Assembly: GCA_947493195.1 (NCBI GenBank)
Contig: CANLQG010000007.1
Coordinates: 1-64,000, forward strand
Direction: 5' to 3'
Length of the DNA: 64,000 bases
DNA from: an uncultured Sphingomonadaceae bacterium
GTDB lineage: Bacteria; Pseudomonadota; Alphaproteobacteria; Sphingomonadales; Sphingomonadaceae
The translations under genes were made by a program, and so were the position numbers. Numbering within the stretch: position 1 is the stretch's first letter; each line of letters starts with the position of its first letter. Below the pieces are notes generated by a model, which worked only from the letters and a program-made list of their open reading frames with translations, ran no database searches and had not been told where the DNA came from. Below are positions 25,271-34,111 of the stretch, in pieces.

Positions 25271-25379
25271 GCGCGGGCGCCTCCGCGCCCACGTCGTCGG
25301 TGCTATTCGCTCCGCTTTGCTGCGCGGCACCTGCGGGCTGTGCATTCGCGCGCTGTCGGTCGCTGGTCGCGACCGAAAC
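25271..25379 (-). repeat. Dispersed intergenic repeat, left arm of inverted pair
   Basis: Read on the minus strand, this arm repeats the block order of the right arm: a GACC..CAG.GCGCGAATGC block, GCCCGCAGG, AGC.AAGCGGAGCG, GACGACG and CGCGGAGGCG. The two arms could fold into one very long imperfect hairpin around a spacer of roughly 30 bases (25380-25407). The whole 25268-25557 gap shows no gene. Confidence 0.55.
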
Positions 25380-25407
25380 TTTCGCCATTCACTTATGGTT
25401 TCTCCGC

Positions 25408-25514
25408 GATCGGTCCGCGCCTAGCGGATCGCAAGGGCGAACGCCCGCCCGCAGCGGGCGCGTAGCGAAGCGGAGCGCGTCTAGCGAGGACGAAGCCGCG
25501 GAGGCGGCTTCGCA
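25408..25514 (+). repeat. Dispersed intergenic repeat, right arm of inverted pair (copy B)
   Basis: Starts with a hairpin GATCGGTCCGC...GCGGATCGC, then GCGAACGCCCGCCCGCAG, AGCGAAGCGGAGCG, GCGAGGACGAAGCC and a terminal hairpin GCCGCGGAGGCGGC. It matches copy A at 15881-15943 in block order and is inverted relative to 25271-25379. Confidence 0.6.
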
Positions 25515-25557
25515 AGACAAACAATCTCGCGGACCCCTGGTTCTTCCCTGACGAGAA

Positions 25558-26856
25558 TCACCCCTCCACTTTGCTCACCAGCAACTTATCGATCTTGCGC
25601 CCGTCCATGTCGACGATCTCGAAGCGCCAGCCCTGGTCGGTGAAATGCTCGCCTTCCGCCGGAAGATGCTTGAGCACGTAGAGGACGTATCCCGCCGCCG
25701 TCGCAAATTCCTTGTTTTCGTGGAACTCTATATCCAGCCGTTCAGCCAGCGCATCGGCGGCCAGCGCGCCGGAGACGAGATAGCTGCCGTCCTCGCGCTC
25801 GGTGAACATCGGCGTGTCGCCCTCGTCCTGGTGGCTGGCGAAATCGCCGGCAATGGCCGAGAGCAGGTCTGCCGTCGTGACAATGCCGTCGAGGTGGCCG
25901 TATTCGTCGTGCACCATCGCCATGCCGGTGCCCGATTGCTGCAACACCCGCAAAGCGTCCATCGCGTCGAGCTGGTCCGGCACGACTTCGGACTTGCGGA
26001 CGAGGTCTGCCAGGGTCACTGGCTCGCCGATCAGCCACAGGGCCAGCAGCTCGCGCACTTTCACCACGCCCATGATCCTGTCGGCAGACCCTTCGGCGAC
26101 CGGCAACAGCGAATGCGGCGAATCGGCGATCGTCTGCCGCATCTCTTCGTCGCTCGCGTTGATATCGATCCAGTCGATCTCGGTACGCGGGGTCATCAGT
26201 TCACGCACCGGACGTCCCTGCAGGCGCATGATTCCCGACAGGATGGCGCGCTCCTTCTCCTCGATGACGCCGCTGCGCGTGGCATCGGCCAGGATCATCT
26301 GCAATTCTTCCGACGTCAGGTTGTGATCGCCCTTGTGGCGGATACCCATGGCCGACAGCAGCAGGGCGGAGGAATTGTCGAGCAGCCATACGAACGGCGC
26401 GGTGACGCGCGCCAGCATCGCCATCGGTCGTGCCATGAATATGGAAATCGGCTCCGCCGCACGCAGGGCGATCTGCTTGGGCACCAGTTCGCCCACCACC
26501 AGGGTGAAGAACGTCGTCAGGCCGATCATCAGCGCGATGCCGATATTGTCGGCCAGCCCTTCGTCGAGGCCCAGCGCCCTCAGTCGCTCGCCCACCGGCT
26601 CTCCCAGCGTAGCGCCGGATACCGCACCGGCGATAATGCCGATGAGGGTAATGCCGATCTGCACGGTGGAGAGGAACTTGCCCGGCTCCGCAGCCAGCCG
26701 CATCGCCACCTCCGCGCTCTTGCTGCCTTTATCGGCAGCCATGCGCAGGCGGGCGGTGCGGGCGGAGACGATCGCCAGTTCGGACATGGCGAAGATGCCG
26801 TTGACGACAATCAGCAGGGCGAGCGCGGCGAGGTAATGCCAGGGAAACGGGTCCAT
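25558..26856 (-). CDS. hemolysin-family protein with CNNM and tandem CBS domains (UPF0053/TlyC-like)
   Basis: 432 residues. Residues about 1-190 are the CNNM (DUF21) membrane domain with four hydrophobic segments, including VQIGITLIGIIAGAVSG and VGELVPKQIAL. Two CBS domains follow (about 215-335, starting MTPRTEIDWID), then a CorC_HlyC transporter-associated domain (about 350-430). Family members act in Mg2+/Co2+ efflux or transport; the hemolysin label is historical. Divergent from the OmpA/glycine-zipper gene. Confidence 0.9.
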   Translation of the reverse strand: MDPFPWHYLAALALLIVVNGIFAMSELAIVSARTARLRMAADKGSKSAEVAMRLAAEPGKFLSTVQIGITLIGIIAGAVSGATLGEPVGERLRALGLDEGLADNIGIALMIGLTTFFTLVVGELVPKQIALRAAEPISIFMARPMAMLARVTAPFVWLLDNSSALLLSAMGIRHKGDHNLTSEELQMILADATRSGVIEEKERAILSGIMRLQGRPVRELMTPRTEIDWIDINASDEEMRQTIADSPHSLLPVAEGSADRIMGVVKVRELLALWLIGEPVTLADLVRKSEVVPDQLDAMDALRVLQQSGTGMAMVHDEYGHLDGIVTTADLLSAIAGDFASHQDEGDTPMFTEREDGSYLVSGALAADALAERLDIEFHENKEFATAAGYVLYVLKHLPAEGEHFTDQGWRFEIVDMDGRKIDKLLVSKVEG

Positions 26857-26918
26857 CAGGATTGTGCCGCTAGCAGCTTTACCGTCCTTCGCAAACGCCC
26901 GAGAAAGCTGGTGTTCAC

Positions 26919-26943
26919 GGAACAGGGTTCATCGACCAGCGTT
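26919..26943 (+). promoter_or_regulatory. sigma-EcfG-type promoter for the OmpA/glycine-zipper lipoprotein gene
   Basis: GGAAC at 26919-26923 and CGTT at 26940-26943 with a 16-base spacer, an exact consensus match. Transcription would start about 55 bases before ATG 27006. Confidence 0.75.
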
Positions 26944-27005
26944 AATGGGAGCAGAAATTACGGCATCGGACGTGAAACGGTCTGTGCAACTTGAGGAAGA
27001 AAGCT

Positions 27006-27689
27006 ATGAAAATCAATAAAATGCTCGTCTCAACCACGGCAGCGCTCGCGCTTGTCGGAACCACCTCTGCCTGTGTGACGGACCCGAACACGGGTGAACG
27101 CAGCGTTTCGCGTACCGCCATCGGCGGCCTCGGCGGTGCTGGCCTCGGCTACCTGCTGGGCGGCCTGATCGGCGGCAAGACAGCCCGTATCGTAGGCGCG
27201 GGTATCGGCGGGGCAGCGGGCGGCTACGTCGGTTACCGCATGGACGAGCAGATCCGCGAACTGGAAGAAGTCACCGCCGGCACCGGCGTGGATGTAGGCC
27301 AGACGCCCGACGGCGACGGCATCCTCGTCAATTTCCCGGACGTTACTTTCGCTGTGGATTCCACCACCATCTCCCCGCAGATGCGGGATACGCTGGATGG
27401 CGTGGCGCAGTCGATGATCGACTACCCGCAATCGCTGATCGACGTGATGGGCCATACCGATTCCACCGGCAGCGAGCAGTACAACCTCAACCTGTCGCGT
27501 CGCCGCGCCGAATCGGTCTCCAACTACCTCGTCTCGCGCGGTGTTGCCCGTGCCCGTATCGAGACCATCGGTTACGGCGAGCAATACCCGGTTGCGGACA
27601 ACTCCACCGAAAGCGGGCGTTCGCAGAACCGCCGCGTGGAAATCCGCATTACGCCGATTACGCAGGACGATGTCGAACAGGCCTATTAA
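27006..27689 (+). CDS. OmpA-family lipoprotein with glycine-zipper domain
   Basis: 227 residues. Signal peptide with a lipobox-like TSAC (Cys about 23), then a glycine-zipper membrane segment (about 38-78, GGLGGAGLGYLLGGLIGG and GAGIGGAAGGYVGY). A C-terminal OmpA_C peptidoglycan-binding domain (about 105-220) has MGHTDSTGS and RRRAESVSNYL. It resembles YiaD-type envelope lipoproteins. ATG 27006 follows GAGGAAGAAAG. An EcfG-like promoter upstream and a strong terminator downstream make it a single stress-linked transcription unit. Confidence 0.92.
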   Translation: MKINKMLVSTTAALALVGTTSACVTDPNTGERSVSRTAIGGLGGAGLGYLLGGLIGGKTARIVGAGIGGAAGGYVGYRMDEQIRELEEVTAGTGVDVGQTPDGDGILVNFPDVTFAVDSTTISPQMRDTLDGVAQSMIDYPQSLIDVMGHTDSTGSEQYNLNLSRRRAESVSNYLVSRGVARARIETIGYGEQYPVADNSTESGRSQNRRVEIRITPITQDDVEQAY

Positions 27690-27713
27690 GCGGGCACTTC
27701 GAAACGAACAGAA

Positions 27714-27743
27714 AAGGGCGCTCCGGTCGGGGCGCCCTTTTTG
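27714..27743 (+). terminator. Rho-independent terminator
   Basis: Stem AAGGGCGC (27714-27721) with GCGCCCTT (27732-27739) followed by TTTTG. It closes the OmpA lipoprotein gene; the opposite strand may serve cysQ. Confidence 0.85.
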
Positions 27744-27748
27744 TTTGC

Positions 27749-28534
27749 CTACTTGTTCCCCACCAGCCGCGCCGCCCGCTCTGCCAGCCGCTCCACCGCC
27801 GCAGCATGGATGGCAGGCGCACTTACCAGCAGGCCGAAGGCGCGCGGGTCGCGCTTGTTGTAGGCCAGCGGCTGGCCAAAGGCATCGGTGACGGCAGCGC
27901 CCGCCTCGCGCGCGATCAGCGCCGCAGCGGCGATGTCCCATTCGAAACCCCAACGTACCGTCGCTACCAGGTCGGCGCGGTCGTCGGCTACCATGGCCAC
28001 GCGCAGGGCGATGGAGTTGGGCTGCTCCACCTTGGTGAGGTCGCCATCATCCTTTGGCAGGTCGTGTACCGGCACCCGGGCGCCGGAAAATTTCGTGCGC
28101 ATACTGGCGCGCAGCCGCTGGCCATTGAGCCAGGCCCCCTTGCCCGCCACGGCGGACCACACTTCCTCCCGCGCGGGAGCCACCAGCGAGCCGATCAGCG
28201 GCCGCCCGGCGGAAATCAGCGCGACGGACACCGCCCAGCCCTTGCGGCCGCGAATATAGTCGCGCGTGCCATCAATCGGGTCGACCAGCCAGATCAGCCC
28301 CTTGTCGAGTCGCTCGGGGCTGTCGGCGGTTTCTTCGGACAGCCATCCTGCTGCTGGCAGCAGCGCGCCGAGTTCGCGGCGCAGAAAGGCGTCCACTTCC
28401 AGGTCTGCCTCGCACACCGGGCTGCCGGGAGTTTTCTCCCAGCTTTCAAGATCATGCCCGCCCGCCGGCCATTTGCGAAGCGCCATGTACCCCGCCTCGC
28501 GGCAGATTTGTTCTAGTCTCATACTGTCGATCAT
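27749..28534 (-). CDS. cysQ: 3'(2'),5'-bisphosphate nucleotidase CysQ (inositol monophosphatase family)
   Basis: 261 residues. Metal-site motifs of the IMPase superfamily: SEETAD (Glu), WLVDPIDGTRDYI (D-P-I-D-G-T, about 82-94) and WGFEWDIAAA (W-D near the C-terminus). The CysQ type hydrolyses PAP, a by-product of sulfate assimilation, to AMP. The exact substrate is family inference. Start ATG 28534 or 28522 cannot be separated; neither has a good ribosome site. Divergent from sucC. Confidence 0.88.
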   Translation of the reverse strand: MIDSMRLEQICREAGYMALRKWPAGGHDLESWEKTPGSPVCEADLEVDAFLRRELGALLPAAGWLSEETADSPERLDKGLIWLVDPIDGTRDYIRGRKGWAVSVALISAGRPLIGSLVAPAREEVWSAVAGKGAWLNGQRLRASMRTKFSGARVPVHDLPKDDGDLTKVEQPNSIALRVAMVADDRADLVATVRWGFEWDIAAAALIAREAGAAVTDAFGQPLAYNKRDPRAFGLLVSAPAIHAAAVERLAERAARLVGNK

Positions 28535-28647
28535 GGGTGCCGAGGCATTTGCGCCGGGGCGGAACCGATTGCAAGCGCCGCGCGATAATGCTTTAGCGCC
28601 CGCAAAACCGTTACTCCGACTCTCATTCTCGAAACGAAGGTCAGCTC

Positions 28648-29847
28648 ATGAACATCCACGAATACCAGGCCAAGGAACTGCTCGCGAAATTCGGCATCGG
28701 CGTGCCCACCGGCTATCCGGCGATGACCGTCGAGGAGGCCGTGGAAGGCGCGAAGAAGCTTCCCGGGCCACTTTACGTGGTGAAGGCGCAGATCCACGCC
28801 GGCGGGCGCGGCAAGGGCAAGTTCACCGAACTCGGCCCCGATGCCAAGGGCGGCGTGCGCCTGGCCAAGTCCATCGAGGATGTCGAGGCCGATGCGAAGG
28901 ACATGCTCGGCAACACCCTCGTCACCGTGCAGACGGGCGATGCGGGCAAGCAGGTGAACCGCCTCTATGTGACCGACGGTGTGGACATCGCCAAGGAATA
29001 CTACCTGTCGATGGTGATCGACCGCGAGACGAGCCGCGTTGCCATGATCGTTTCCACCGAAGGCGGCATGGATATTGAGGACGTGGCGCATTCCACGCCC
29101 GAAAAGATCACGACCATCACGATCGATCCGGCCACCGGCTTCATGCCGCACCACGGCCGCGCGGTGGCTTTCGCGCTGAAGCTGTCGGGCGATCTCGCCA
29201 AGGCGGCGCAGAAGCTGTCGAAGAAGCTCTACGAGGCTTTCACCGCGCTCGATTGCGACATGCTGGAGATCAACCCGCTGGTCGAAACCGAAGCCGGCGA
29301 ACTGCTGGTGCTGGACACCAAGATGAGCTTCGATTCCAACGCGCTTTATCGCCACCCGGATGTGGAAGAGATGCGCGACGAGACCGAGGAAGACCCGATG
29401 GAGGTCGAGGCGGGCAAGTACGATCTCGCCTACATCAAGCTGGATGGCGACATCGGCTGCATGGTGAACGGCGCAGGCCTGGCCATGGCGACGATGGACA
29501 TCATCAAGCTGAACGGCTCCTTCCCGGCCAACTTCCTCGACGTGGGCGGCGGCGCCACCACCGAGAAGGTGACGGCGGCGTTCAAGATTATCCTGTCCGA
29601 CCCTGCGGTGAAGGGCATCCTCGTCAACATCTTCGGCGGCATCATGCGCTGCGACACCATTGCCGAGGGCATCGTGATCGCGGCAAAGGAGGTCGAACTC
29701 GACGTGCCGCTGGTGGTGCGCCTGGAAGGCACGAACGTGCAGGAAGGCAAGGACATCCTCGCCAATTCGGGCCTGCCGATCATCCCGGCAGACGACCTTG
29801 GCGATGCCGCCAAGAAGATCGTTGCAGAGGTGAAGGAAGCCGCCTGA
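28648..29847 (+). CDS. sucC: succinyl-CoA synthetase (ADP-forming) beta subunit
   Basis: 399 residues. N-terminal ATP-grasp domain ([27 protein letters not shown]) and C-terminal CoA-ligase domain with [11 protein letters not shown] and [11 protein letters not shown]. With SucD it converts succinyl-CoA to succinate with nucleotide phosphorylation in the TCA cycle. Unusually, sucD does not follow: the next gene, exoD, is on the other strand. Malate-CoA ligase beta subunits are related, but the sequence reads as standard SucC. Confidence 0.95.
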   Translation: MNIHEYQAKELLAKFGIGVPTGYPAMTVEEAVEGAKKLPGPLYVVKAQIHAGGRGKGKFTELGPDAKGGVRLAKSIEDVEADAKDMLGNTLVTVQTGDAGKQVNRLYVTDGVDIAKEYYLSMVIDRETSRVAMIVSTEGGMDIEDVAHSTPEKITTITIDPATGFMPHHGRAVAFALKLSGDLAKAAQKLSKKLYEAFTALDCDMLEINPLVETEAGELLVLDTKMSFDSNALYRHPDVEEMRDETEEDPMEVEAGKYDLAYIKLDGDIGCMVNGAGLAMATMDIIKLNGSFPANFLDVGGGATTEKVTAAFKIILSDPAVKGILVNIFGGIMRCDTIAEGIVIAAKEVELDVPLVVRLEGTNVQEGKDILANSGLPIIPADDLGDAAKKIVAEVKEAA

Positions 29848-29886
29848 TCCCTGCGTGAGCGATTGCTGCCGGGGCGTGCGGGAAAT

Positions 29887-30609
29887 CTATTCCTCTTTCA
29901 CCGCCTCGGCAGCGCTTTCGCCGGCCTCGCTCATGGCGTCGCCCGCTTTCTGTGCCCCCTCCTTCGCCGCATCGACCGTTTCCTGGGTGACAACGCCATC
30001 GGCCTGCTGCGTATCGCTCAGACCCCCGTCCCAGTAGTCGAAACCCAGCCCCATCGCCACGAGGCTGGCCGCCAATGCGGCCATCATCAGCACCCCGTCA
30101 CGCACCAGCACGGCAAGGCCGAACCCGGCGATCGCCAGCATGGGAACGCTGCTGGCGAAGGGCAGCACTTCCAGGAACGGAACCGTCAGGCACAGCAGGC
30201 AGACAAGGCCTGCCGCCAGTTGCGAGAAGGGCGCGTGGGTCATCCATCGCAGGCGCTGGTGGAAATGCCTGTCCATGAAACGCGCCAGCGGGCGCAGCTT
30301 GTCGGCCGCCCTGGCCAGCTTTTCCGCCGATACGCAGCGATGGGCAATCAAGCCGGGCAGCCATAGCGACCTGCGCCCGATCATCTTTTGCGCCGCCACC
30401 AGGATCACGATCACCGCCAGGAAGGTCGGCACGCCGGGTATCGCACCGACCGGGGTGATTTCCAGCAGGGCAGGCACCATGATGGCCGGTCCGAAAGTTC
30501 GGGAGCCGAACGATCCCATCAGATTGCCGAAAGAAACCTTGTCGTTCTTTTCGGCCAGTTCATCCAGGCAATCGAGTATGTCACCCACGCTATGGGGAGT
30601 TGCGGCCAT
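29887..30609 (-). CDS. ExoD-family exopolysaccharide synthesis membrane protein
   Basis: 240 residues. The ExoD domain runs about residues 10-200: [37 protein letters not shown], then hydrophobic segments at about 140-200. The C-terminal 45 residues are polar, Ala/Glu-rich and probably helical. ExoD was named in rhizobia for exopolysaccharide and alkaline tolerance; the biochemistry is unknown. ATG 30609 is preferred over 30618 because GGAAGG then sits nine bases upstream. Divergent from etfBA across 261 bases. Confidence 0.82.
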   Translation of the reverse strand: MAATPHSVGDILDCLDELAEKNDKVSFGNLMGSFGSRTFGPAIMVPALLEITPVGAIPGVPTFLAVIVILVAAQKMIGRRSLWLPGLIAHRCVSAEKLARAADKLRPLARFMDRHFHQRLRWMTHAPFSQLAAGLVCLLCLTVPFLEVLPFASSVPMLAIAGFGLAVLVRDGVLMMAALAASLVAMGLGFDYWDGGLSDTQQADGVVTQETVDAAKEGAQKAGDAMSEAGESAAEAVKEE

Positions 30610-30752
30610 CCAGTTCATCCTTCCCAGCCACAACGACCGAAGGCAAGCGCAGGTTTCTGGGTTCTGCCCGTTTGCCAGGCAGGCTGGCCCCAAGGGAGCA
30701 TCGCAGCCGGGATACAGTCACCCATACCTCAAAGGCCCTCTTTCGTTCGGAC

Positions 30753-30777
30753 GGAACACAGGCTAGGCGCCATTGTT
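30753..30777 (+). promoter_or_regulatory. Near-match to a sigma-EcfG promoter upstream of etfB
   Basis: GGAAC (30753-30757), 16-base spacer, TGTT (30774-30777): one mismatch in the -10 element. It lies about 90 bases before etfB. Weak on its own; listed because exact matches occur elsewhere in this window. Confidence 0.25.
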
Positions 30778-30870
30778 GATGGCGTGGACCTGCTGAAAAG
30801 CGCTGCTTGACCTATACGTCAAGCAGCTTACATATGCGGCAGAACGCGAAACCGAAGAGAGGCAATTCCC

Positions 30871-31617
30871 ATGAAGATCCTCGTGCCCGTGAAGCGGGTC
30901 ATTGATTACAACGTGAAGCCGCGCGTGAAGAGCGACGGTTCTGGTGTTGATCTTGCAAACGTGAAGATGAGCATGAACCCGTTCGACGAGATCGCAGTCG
31001 AAGAAGCGCTGCGGCTGAAGGAAGCGGGCAAGGCGGAAGAAGTGATCGCAGTCTCCATTGGCCCGGCAAAGGCGCAGGAAACGCTGCGCACGGCCCTCGC
31101 CATGGGCGCAGACCGCGCCATTCTGGTGGAAACCGACGAACTGGTAGAGCCGCTGGCGGTTGCCAAGATCCTGAAAGCGATCGCCGCCGAGGAAGAGCCG
31201 GGCATCGTGATGCTGGGCAAGCAGGCGATCGATGATGACAGCAACCAGACCGGCCAGATGCTCGCCGCGCTGATGGAGCGCCCGCAGGGCACCTTCGCCA
31301 GCAAGGTGGAGATCGACGGCGAAAGCGTCTCCGTCACCCGAGAAGTGGACGGCGGTCTGGAAACGGTGAAGCTGACCCTTCCTGCAATCGTCACCACCGA
31401 CCTTCGGTTGAACGAGCCGCGCTATGCCTCGCTGCCCAACATCATGAAGGCGAAGAAGAAGCCATTGGATACCAAGACGCCCGCCGATTACGGCGTCGAT
31501 GTAGCCCCGCGTATCACCACCACGAACGTATCCGAACCGCCGGTCCGCCAGGCGGGCGAGATCGTGGAAGACGTGGACGCGCTGGTCGCGAAGCTCAAAG
31601 CTCTGGGAGTTGCCTGA
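30871..31617 (+). CDS. etfB: electron transfer flavoprotein beta subunit
   Basis: 248 residues. Begins [19 protein letters not shown] and carries the ETF-beta signature region [31 protein letters not shown]. It binds AMP and, with EtfA, accepts electrons from acyl-CoA and other dehydrogenases for delivery to ETF-ubiquinone oxidoreductase. Ribosome site GAGAGG before ATG. Its TGA shares one base with the etfA ATG. Confidence 0.97.
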   Translation: MKILVPVKRVIDYNVKPRVKSDGSGVDLANVKMSMNPFDEIAVEEALRLKEAGKAEEVIAVSIGPAKAQETLRTALAMGADRAILVETDELVEPLAVAKILKAIAAEEEPGIVMLGKQAIDDDSNQTGQMLAALMERPQGTFASKVEIDGESVSVTREVDGGLETVKLTLPAIVTTDLRLNEPRYASLPNIMKAKKKPLDTKTPADYGVDVAPRITTTNVSEPPVRQAGEIVEDVDALVAKLKALGVA

Positions 31618-32543
31618 TGACGACGCTCGTATTTGCTGAACCGCATGGCGACACCGTCGCCGATGCTACCCTCGCAACAGTAACTGCGGCCAATGCCGTG
31701 GGCGGCCCGGTACACGTGCTGGTGGCAGGCTCCTCTGCCGCGGGCGATGCGCACGCCGCAATCGCCGGGGTCGAGAAGGTGCTGGTGGCCGATGATGCCG
31801 CCTACGCCAATGGCCTTGCCGAGAACCTCGCCCCGCTGATCGCCGGGCTGATGGACAGCTACGATGCGGTGCTGGCCCCTGCCACCACCACCGGCAAGAA
31901 CGTGCTCCCGCGCGTGGCTGCCCTGCTCGACGTGATGCAGGTGTCCGACATCATCAGCGTGGAAGGCCCGAAAAGCTTTACCCGCCCGATCTATGCCGGC
32001 AACGCCATCGCCACCGTGGAATCGGGCGATCCCAAGCTGGTGATCACCGTGCGCACCACGGCCTTCGACAAGGCCGAAGCGAGCGGCGGCTCCGCCAGCA
32101 CCGAAGCTGCTAGCGGCCCCGGCGATGCGGGCACCAGCGAGTTCGTGAAGCTGGATGCGGTGAAAAGCGACCGACCCGAACTGACCAGTGCAGGCATCGT
32201 CGTTTCCGGCGGCCGCGCGCTGAAGGACGGCGAGACGTTCGAGCAAGTCATCACCCCGCTGGCAGACAAGCTGGGCGCCGCCATCGGGGCTTCGCGTGCT
32301 GCGGTGGACGCAGGCTACGTTCCCAACGATTACCAGGTCGGCCAGACCGGCAAGATCGTGGCACCGGAAGTCTACATCGCCATCGGTATCTCGGGCGCAA
32401 TCCAGCACCTTGCAGGGATGAAGGATTCCAAGACCATCGTCGCCATCAACAAGGATCCCGACGCCCCCATCTTCCAGGTGGCGGACATCGGCCTTGTTGC
32501 CGACCTGTTCACCGCCGTGCCCGAGCTGACCGAGAAGCTCTAG
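31617..32543 (+). CDS. etfA: electron transfer flavoprotein alpha subunit
   Basis: 308 residues. The C-terminal FAD-binding domain is clear: [38 protein letters not shown] and [16 protein letters not shown]. Partner of EtfB in the soluble FAD heterodimer. One-base overlap with etfB. A terminator-like hairpin follows from 32566. Confidence 0.97.
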   Translation: MTTLVFAEPHGDTVADATLATVTAANAVGGPVHVLVAGSSAAGDAHAAIAGVEKVLVADDAAYANGLAENLAPLIAGLMDSYDAVLAPATTTGKNVLPRVAALLDVMQVSDIISVEGPKSFTRPIYAGNAIATVESGDPKLVITVRTTAFDKAEASGGSASTEAASGPGDAGTSEFVKLDAVKSDRPELTSAGIVVSGGRALKDGETFEQVITPLADKLGAAIGASRAAVDAGYVPNDYQVGQTGKIVAPEVYIAIGISGAIQHLAGMKDSKTIVAINKDPDAPIFQVADIGLVADLFTAVPELTEKL

Positions 32544-32565
32544 GTTTTTCCGGTATTTGACAAGC

Positions 32566-32602
32566 AGGGCCTCCCCCGTATGTTCGCGGGCGGAGGCCCT
32601 TC
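32566..32602 (+). terminator. Hairpin after etfA that also covers the next gene's ribosome site
   Basis: AGGGCCTCC (32566-32574) pairs perfectly with GGAGGCCCT (32592-32600), followed by TCTTG. It looks like the etfBA terminator, yet GGAGG inside its right arm is also the best ribosome site for the TTG start at 32603. Confidence 0.65.
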
Positions 32603-33538
32603 TTGCGTTCATATCCCATAGCTCTTGCCATTACGGCATTGTTTGCCGCTTCCGCTTCAGCCCAGGCTGAATTGCACCCGATCGCGCCTGAAACACAGGG
32701 GCTGATCGACAGTGGCGCCATCCACACGCCGGATGGCTCCTGGTCGCTATCGGCTGCGCAGGACGGATGCGCGGTCCAGCGGGAGTTCCGGCTGGGCGAC
32801 AGTCATATAACCCTGGTGATGAAACGTCTTGAGGGGCGCATGCCTGTCGAGTTCGCGCTGGTTGGCGGGGGCTTCGAACCGGAAGAACGGCTGCAGGCGG
32901 GCTTCCAGCCGGGTCGCGGCGGACTGGCGGAATTCGTTTTCATCGGTTCGGCATCGGCAGGAGAGCGCGAAGGCGTGTTCTTTGCCGGGCAGCCCTTTCC
33001 CGCTGGCGGCTTCGCCGCACCGACGCAAGACGTGCTTGCGCGCGATACGCGCTATTTCATCGCCCAGAACGACGATGGCGAAGCCGTTGTCCTGCGCACC
33101 GGTCGCATCGATCTCGCGCTCGATGCGCTGCAGCAATGCGGGATGGAGCAACTGGCCCGGCTCGGTGTCGACCCGCAGCGTGATCTGCGGCGCGATGCCG
33201 CACTTACCAACGCCGGCGCACTGATCCCCACGTTCAGCGAAGCGTATGGCAGAGCGATGCGCCAGCGTCGCGGCATGCTGGAAGGCAACTTGCCGATCCG
33301 CCTTGTGATCGACGACGCCGGCACCTTGGCGCATTGCCATGCAGGCGACGGTCTGACGCCGCGCATGCTACGTGAAGCCGTGTGCGCGACCATCCGCGAC
33401 AGCGGCGAATTCACCACTGCAATGGACTTGAACGGAAACCCGGTCGCCAGCACGTGGTATACCAATGTCGTTTTCCGGACGGTTGGCCTGACGAACTGGC
33501 CCGGCGCAGACGGCAGGAATTACCCCGCGCGCGACTAG
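32603..33538 (+). CDS. Secreted protein with TonB-C-terminal-like domain, unknown function
   Basis: 311 residues. Cleavable signal peptide (about 1-21, ending ASAQA). The middle resembles no family I recognise. Residues about 235-300 (LPIRLVIDDAGTLAHCHAGDGLTPRML...CATIRDSG...MDLNGNPVASTWYTNVVF) resemble the C-terminal domain of TonB-type energy transducers, which here lacks a membrane anchor and Pro-rich linker. The start is TTG 32603 with GGAGG seven bases upstream inside the etfA terminator stem. Confidence 0.75.
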   Translation: MRSYPIALAITALFAASASAQAELHPIAPETQGLIDSGAIHTPDGSWSLSAAQDGCAVQREFRLGDSHITLVMKRLEGRMPVEFALVGGGFEPEERLQAGFQPGRGGLAEFVFIGSASAGEREGVFFAGQPFPAGGFAAPTQDVLARDTRYFIAQNDDGEAVVLRTGRIDLALDALQQCGMEQLARLGVDPQRDLRRDAALTNAGALIPTFSEAYGRAMRQRRGMLEGNLPIRLVIDDAGTLAHCHAGDGLTPRMLREAVCATIRDSGEFTTAMDLNGNPVASTWYTNVVFRTVGLTNWPGADGRNYPARD

Positions 33539-33558
33539 CGTGATTGGCTAGGGCGCGC
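33527..33558. terminator. Bidirectional hairpin between convergent genes
   Basis: GCGCGC-GA-CTAGC and GCTAG-GG-CGCGC arms flank a short loop; the arms include the stop codons of both convergent genes. No strong T-run on either strand. Confidence 0.4.
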
Positions 33559-34111
33559 ACCTGGTCGGCGGACGGCGATAAAGCTGTACCTGCGAGCCGT
33601 CGCGCATCTCGGCCTCGCGCAGCGACTCGAACCCCAGCTTGTCGGCGAGTTTCATCGATCCGGTGTTACCCAGCACGATCAGGCACACCATTTCGCGCGC
33701 AAACCTTCCGTCGAACCAGTCCAGGATCGCGCGCATCGCTTCTTGCGCATAACCCTTGCCCGTGGCGTCATGGCGAATGATCCATCCGGCTTCCGGGCGA
33801 TTGTCGAAATCTTCTCCGATGCCTCGCAGCGAATGGAATATGCCGCAGTTGCCCAGTAACGACCCGTCGCCGCCACGCTCCCGCACCATGAACATGCCGT
33901 AGCCGTAGAGGTGCCACGAACCCGCGTTGCGGGTGAAACGCATGAAATGGTCGCCCAGCGTCGATTGTGCGCCGAGGTAGCGCGCGGTCGATTCTTCGCA
34001 AGTTATCCGGAACATTGGCTGGAGGTCGCCCACCTGCGGCATCCATAGCTCAAGCCGTTCGATCAGCAGCGCGGGCCGACCGGGAGGTTCGCCCGGAGCG
34101 ACCGGCCTCAC
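33548..34111 (-). CDS. GNAT-family N-acetyltransferase (RimJ/RimL type)
   Basis: 187 residues. Acetyltransf_3-like: LIERLELWMPQVGDLQPMF at the N-terminus, the acetyl-CoA loop HDATGKGYAQEAMRAIL (R/Q-x-x-G-x-G/A region) and VLGNTGSMKLADKLGFESL near the C-terminus. Such proteins often acetylate N-terminal amines of proteins or small molecules; the target is unknown. GTG start at 34111 overlaps the DUF445 stop (GTGA), so it is translated with that gene. Longer upstream frames are antisense shadow. Confidence 0.88.
   Translation of the reverse strand: MRPVAPGEPPGRPALLIERLELWMPQVGDLQPMFRITCEESTARYLGAQSTLGDHFMRFTRNAGSWHLYGYGMFMVRERGGDGSLLGNCGIFHSLRGIGEDFDNRPEAGWIIRHDATGKGYAQEAMRAILDWFDGRFAREMVCLIVLGNTGSMKLADKLGFESLREAEMRDGSQVQLYRRPPTRCAP

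Noticed and set aside
25645..26994. Plus-strand open frame of 449 codons
   Set aside because: Antisense to the CNNM/CBS protein gene.
28552..28580. GGAAC-N17-CGAT upstream of sucC as an EcfG promoter
   Set aside because: The -10 element is CGAT rather than CGTT and a TCA-cycle gene is an unlikely stress target.
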